Source of the DNA: Mesotaenium endlicherianum
Taxonomy: Eukaryota; Streptophyta; Zygnematophyceae; Zygnematales; Mesotaeniaceae
Assembly: GCA_009602735.1 (NCBI GenBank)
Contig: WELA01001240.1
Span: 25,005-56,119 of the forward strand
Direction of reading: 5' to 3'
Length of the DNA: 31,115 bases
The position numbers and the translations under genes are program-made. The notes beneath the pieces are model-generated. The model saw nothing but the letters and a program-made list of their open reading frames with translations. It was not told the origin of the DNA and made no database searches. Positions within the stretch are counted from its first letter, which is position 1, and each line of letters opens with the position of its first letter. This document shows positions 28,312 to 31,115 of this stretch, one piece after another.

Positions 28312-28556
28312 ATACCCTGTCCAACCGGGACCGGTCCCAACCGTCCGTGACGGTGATGATGACAAATATGAGATGGACCAAATTTGAGAGGCACGCTTGG
28401 TTTGCCAATCATCTAAATATGTTATGAAACACTTGGTCAGAGGGAAGGGATTATGATGCGTCTGGAAACACTTGGGAATTCAAACAAAGTTTTGTCAACA
28501 CAAAGGGCTCTTTGAAACGTTTTCATCGATGGGTGGCTTCTGTCCACCCTTAATTA
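28312..28556 (+). pseudogene. Chromodomain fragment of B4
   Basis: Matches B1/B2 from the CTGTCCAACCGGG site through the chromodomain (SSKYVMKHLVR equivalent) to the pol stop. Frameshifts and a TGA early in the chromodomain make it non-coding. Confidence 0.8.
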
Positions 28557-28720
28557 TCATTTCAGTTGACATAGGAAGGTGACAGGAGGCCTGTCTCCAT
28601 TGAAGTTGGAGGGCAAAGTATCGATAATTTGACAGAAAGTGACAATTAATGACAGGTAGCCTACCTCCATTTAAGTTGGAGGGAGTATGACAGGCTCTCG
28701 AGAGTGGTGACATTCATACC
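28557..28720 (+). other. Post-pol leader fragment of B4
   Basis: Contains the ATCATTTCAGTTGACA box and two purine tracts (AAGTTGGAGGGCAAAG at 28603-28618, and AAGTTGGAGGGAG near 28673). The tract is thus duplicated in this copy. Similarity to family B ends near here and no ORF3 follows. Confidence 0.6.
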
Positions 28721-28779
28721 ATATAAGCACCTTATCTGGTACCTGCCGAGAGTTCTCGTGCTGCCCCGTTGGAGTTGCG

Positions 28780-28981
28780 CGTGACTAGCTTGTCCCTCAA
28801 GATACGGCCGGGCTTGCATGGCTGTCATCTTGGAGTTTGTCGTCATTGCTGTTCTGCCATTGGACCAAGCTCTCACATAGTTGTCCACATCACCTTTGTT
28901 TTTCCTGCCTCTGAGATGTGTCGTGGCTATCTCTTGCCTCGTTGTTGAAATCCCCATTTTGACATGGCCTGCTCTCCCCAC
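28780..28981 (-). pseudogene. Possible gag relic
   Basis: The minus strand encodes VDNYVRAWSNGRTAM followed by A-x-x-YLEGQASHAQ, a spacing that resembles the central helices of retrotransposon Gag (for example VETYLAF...[10 protein letters not shown] in element A). No zinc knuckle follows and the frame is short. It could be chance similarity. Confidence 0.22.
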
Positions 28982-31030
28982 CCCTCCTATCCCGGGGCGT
29001 TGGGATTACCTGCAATGTACACATCACACATCACGCATGACAAATTCGAAGGCCGTGGTTCACAGTGGAACCTGGGTTGACCTTGTCAGGTCATCCTGGC
29101 CTAGTCTTCTATGTGCCGTACCTTGACTTGCCACAACTTGCCGCACATGTCAGACTATCAATGACTGTCAGCCGCGACAAGCACCACTAGTATAGCTGCG
29201 AACAACTCTTTAGTATTACCGCTAAGTGTTGCTCTTTGAACTTTGAAGGCAACCTCAAAAGACGTGCTTTCTTGTCCATATGCGAACACTTCCATCACTT
29301 AAGCGTTCAACGCCTTCCTAGAAGGCCCATCTATAGACGTTTTGCTCAAAGTGAAGAGTTGGTATAGTAGGAGCTTACAATAGTGCTTCACTCTTGAGTA
29401 GAAAGCAAAGACTTGCTACCTCAAGGAAGTAAGACTTTTTAGACCTCCGCAATTGTTGACAAGAGAAAGGTTCCCCAGAAAATCATCATTTTTGGAATTG
29501 TTGTAGCTGAATACTTGCATGGTGCCGTGTGATTCCCACTTCTACCTTCGAGAGAAACGTGGAAAAGTATGGGCGCATGTTCGCGGGCCTAAAAATATGA
29601 AGAAGACTCTATGGAGGCATGCTCATATTTTTCTACCCAAATTGTGCACCTATAAGGAACACCATTCAGGCTGGCTGGCTGCTGTAGTTGTTCAGCAGGA
29701 TTTTAGACGTAGCTCGGGGAAGAGAGCATAGACGAGAAATTGTTATCTTTTACAGCACTAGGAAGAATGACTTGCTTAGTATTCAACTCGGGCCTAGGCG
29801 GGTGCATTTGTGACTTTGTCCTCATGCGGAGAATTGAGATGCACTACATCTATACAGGGTAAAGAGAGCATGAGTAATTGACGTGATAGGCTGTGACAGT
29901 TGAGATCACTCCAATAATGCACGCAAGTTTAATTGGTTAATGAAAATAAGGCACCAAACACACCACACGTTTCTCTTGTTTCAAGGTTTTAATAAGGCTT
30001 TTGAAAACAATGCCGGAAAAAATTCAACCACTATAAACTGGGGAACCTCCCTAGACATACCACTAGTACGAACATGCTTCTGTTATGTGTCATGAGAAAT
30101 GTCTAGAGCCTAGCTGCTGACCATAGTAAACTCCAAAACACTAGGTTCAAAGACCTGTCTACCAGCAAAAATCAAAATCAAATCACAAACCATACGGACA
30201 GGCTGCTGCCGTAACAGTTGCAACTGGCAGACTGTAAAAACCAAACGTAGGCAGCTTCAAGTTACCACCCCAGCTTAAAACCTATCGCTTCACCTAAAAT
30301 GTGTACCGCCTCGACTGCAAAGTTGCCACCATATCTGTCACTCTAACGCAATCCTTTAATTCACCAACATCGTACTTCTAGTAGCGCTTCTATGTCACCA
30401 TACGCCCTGCAAGTTTACGGCAACCAACCCAACCCCACCTACCCTAGAGAGCCTCTCCCTTCCTATCCTGGTAACACGTTTGTCTCCACTGGACCCGATA
30501 AAAGCCCACTGATCTTACTAACAGCTGCAGCTACGTTCAAAGGCCTGCCACGGTGGCAGCTATACAACAAGACCAAACTGGCTGGCTACCTTGCATTTAC
30601 CTCCCCTCCACTGCGACGCGTGGCGCTTCTCTGGGCCGACGAGTTGCACCAGAGGTGATCCAGTTAGACAAAGTCAGGCCTACTAGTTGGCTACAGCCCG
30701 AGCAGTAATGCATCGGCACCACTAGGGGTGCGCCCGGGGCAAGTCACTATGCTAATATATATATATATAGATATATATATATAAAATAAACAAATAAATG
30801 GCCAACGCTGCAGTCGGGAGTCTGCACTTGGCCAACGCTCCGCTCGAATGTATGAACTGGCCGACACTGCACACAGCATCTCCTCTCTACTTCGCCCTAC
30901 ATCTATGACTCAGCTGCCCCGGGAGCCCAGGGGTAGCTGTGCGTGGAAGAGGCGCAACTCGCGTCGCGCCGGGGGCTGTCCCCCAGCACTCGGAGAACCC
31001 CAAATTGATGAGGATGCGAGACAGGGAAGA

Positions 31031-31033
<3 letters not shown>
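28982..31033. other. ~2 kb with no supported gene
   Basis: I see no domain-bearing reading frame, RNA gene or match to the other repeats. Short open frames at 29519-29731 and 30392-30658 have no recognisable motif. A weak inverted repeat (AAAAATATGA / TCATATTTTT) lies near 29592-29636. Composition becomes GC-rich after 30700. Confidence 0.5.
30754..30785. repeat. TA dinucleotide repeat
   Basis: About 32 bp of alternating T and A with one G interruption, followed by an A-rich tail. Confidence 0.9.

Positions 31034-31115
<82 letters not shown>
31034..31115. repeat. GA microsatellite running off the window
   Basis: An uninterrupted (GA)n tract of 82 bp continues to the last base, so its true length is unknown. 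GA/CT tracts are common in plant genomes; assembly length here may be unreliable. Confidence 0.97.

Noticed and set aside
29519..29731. Possible 70-residue basic protein
   Set aside because: Short, without domain or neighbours that would support it.
30392..30658. Possible 88-residue protein near the right edge
   Set aside because: No motif, no homology to anything in the window and no promoter evidence; length is within chance expectation.
31034..31115. Telomere or CRISPR-like array
   Set aside because: It is a plain GA dinucleotide tract with no spacer structure and no telomeric heptamer.

Overview
The window is eukaryotic repeat DNA, a pile of transposable elements nested inside one another with no host gene that I can support. 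A plant-lineage nuclear genome is the best guess. The intact element's primer-binding site resembles the 3' end of plant initiator tRNA-Met, two Ty3/gypsy families carry integrase chromodomains, and GA and TA microsatellites are present. The mix of chromoviruses with piggyBac elements suggests a non-seed plant or a streptophyte alga, but I cannot name the species.

Names used below are mine. Element A is a complete Ty3/gypsy chromovirus (4273-10952) with 503-bp LTRs, a CCCAT target duplication, a tRNA-iMet-like primer site, intact gag and pol, and a textbook -1 frameshift signal at the gag/pol overlap. Family B is an older, decayed Ty3/gypsy chromovirus family with ~710-bp LTRs and an unusual extra coding region (ORF3) after pol. 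It is present as B1 (15.75-22.53 kb), B2 (22.53-27.28 kb), B3 (minus strand, fragments between 248 and 11628), B4 (27.3-28.7 kb) and separate LTRs. Element C (11.6-14.7 kb, minus strand) has an LTR-like end and a gag with two zinc knuckles, but no pol. PB1 and PB2 are two piggyBac-type DNA transposons.

Layout: 1-417, two opposite-facing family-B LTR pieces and the polypurine tract of B3. 418 to ~3.9 kb, PB1, itself split by a solo B LTR with a GCTAT duplication. 3.95-4.27 and 10.95-11.63 kb, two halves of B3 ORF3 separated by element A. 11.63-14.72 kb, element C. 14.72-15.75 kb, unassigned. 15.75-22.53 kb, B1, carrying PB2 in its RNase H region at a TTAA site. 22.53-27.28 kb, B2, whose reverse transcriptase abuts the B1 3' LTR. 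27.3-28.7 kb, B4 with its own LTR insertion. 28.7 kb to the end, mostly featureless sequence with simple repeats.

The nesting gives relative ages. B3 predates PB1 and A. PB1 predates the solo LTR inside it. B1 predates PB2. Element A is youngest by LTR similarity, with about 8 differences in 503 bp counted by eye. The most interesting signal is family-B ORF3. Three diverged copies encode a related coiled-coil, tryptophan-containing protein, and in the two copies that keep its start the ATG lies one base after a candidate splice acceptor, so it may be expressed from a separate spliced message.
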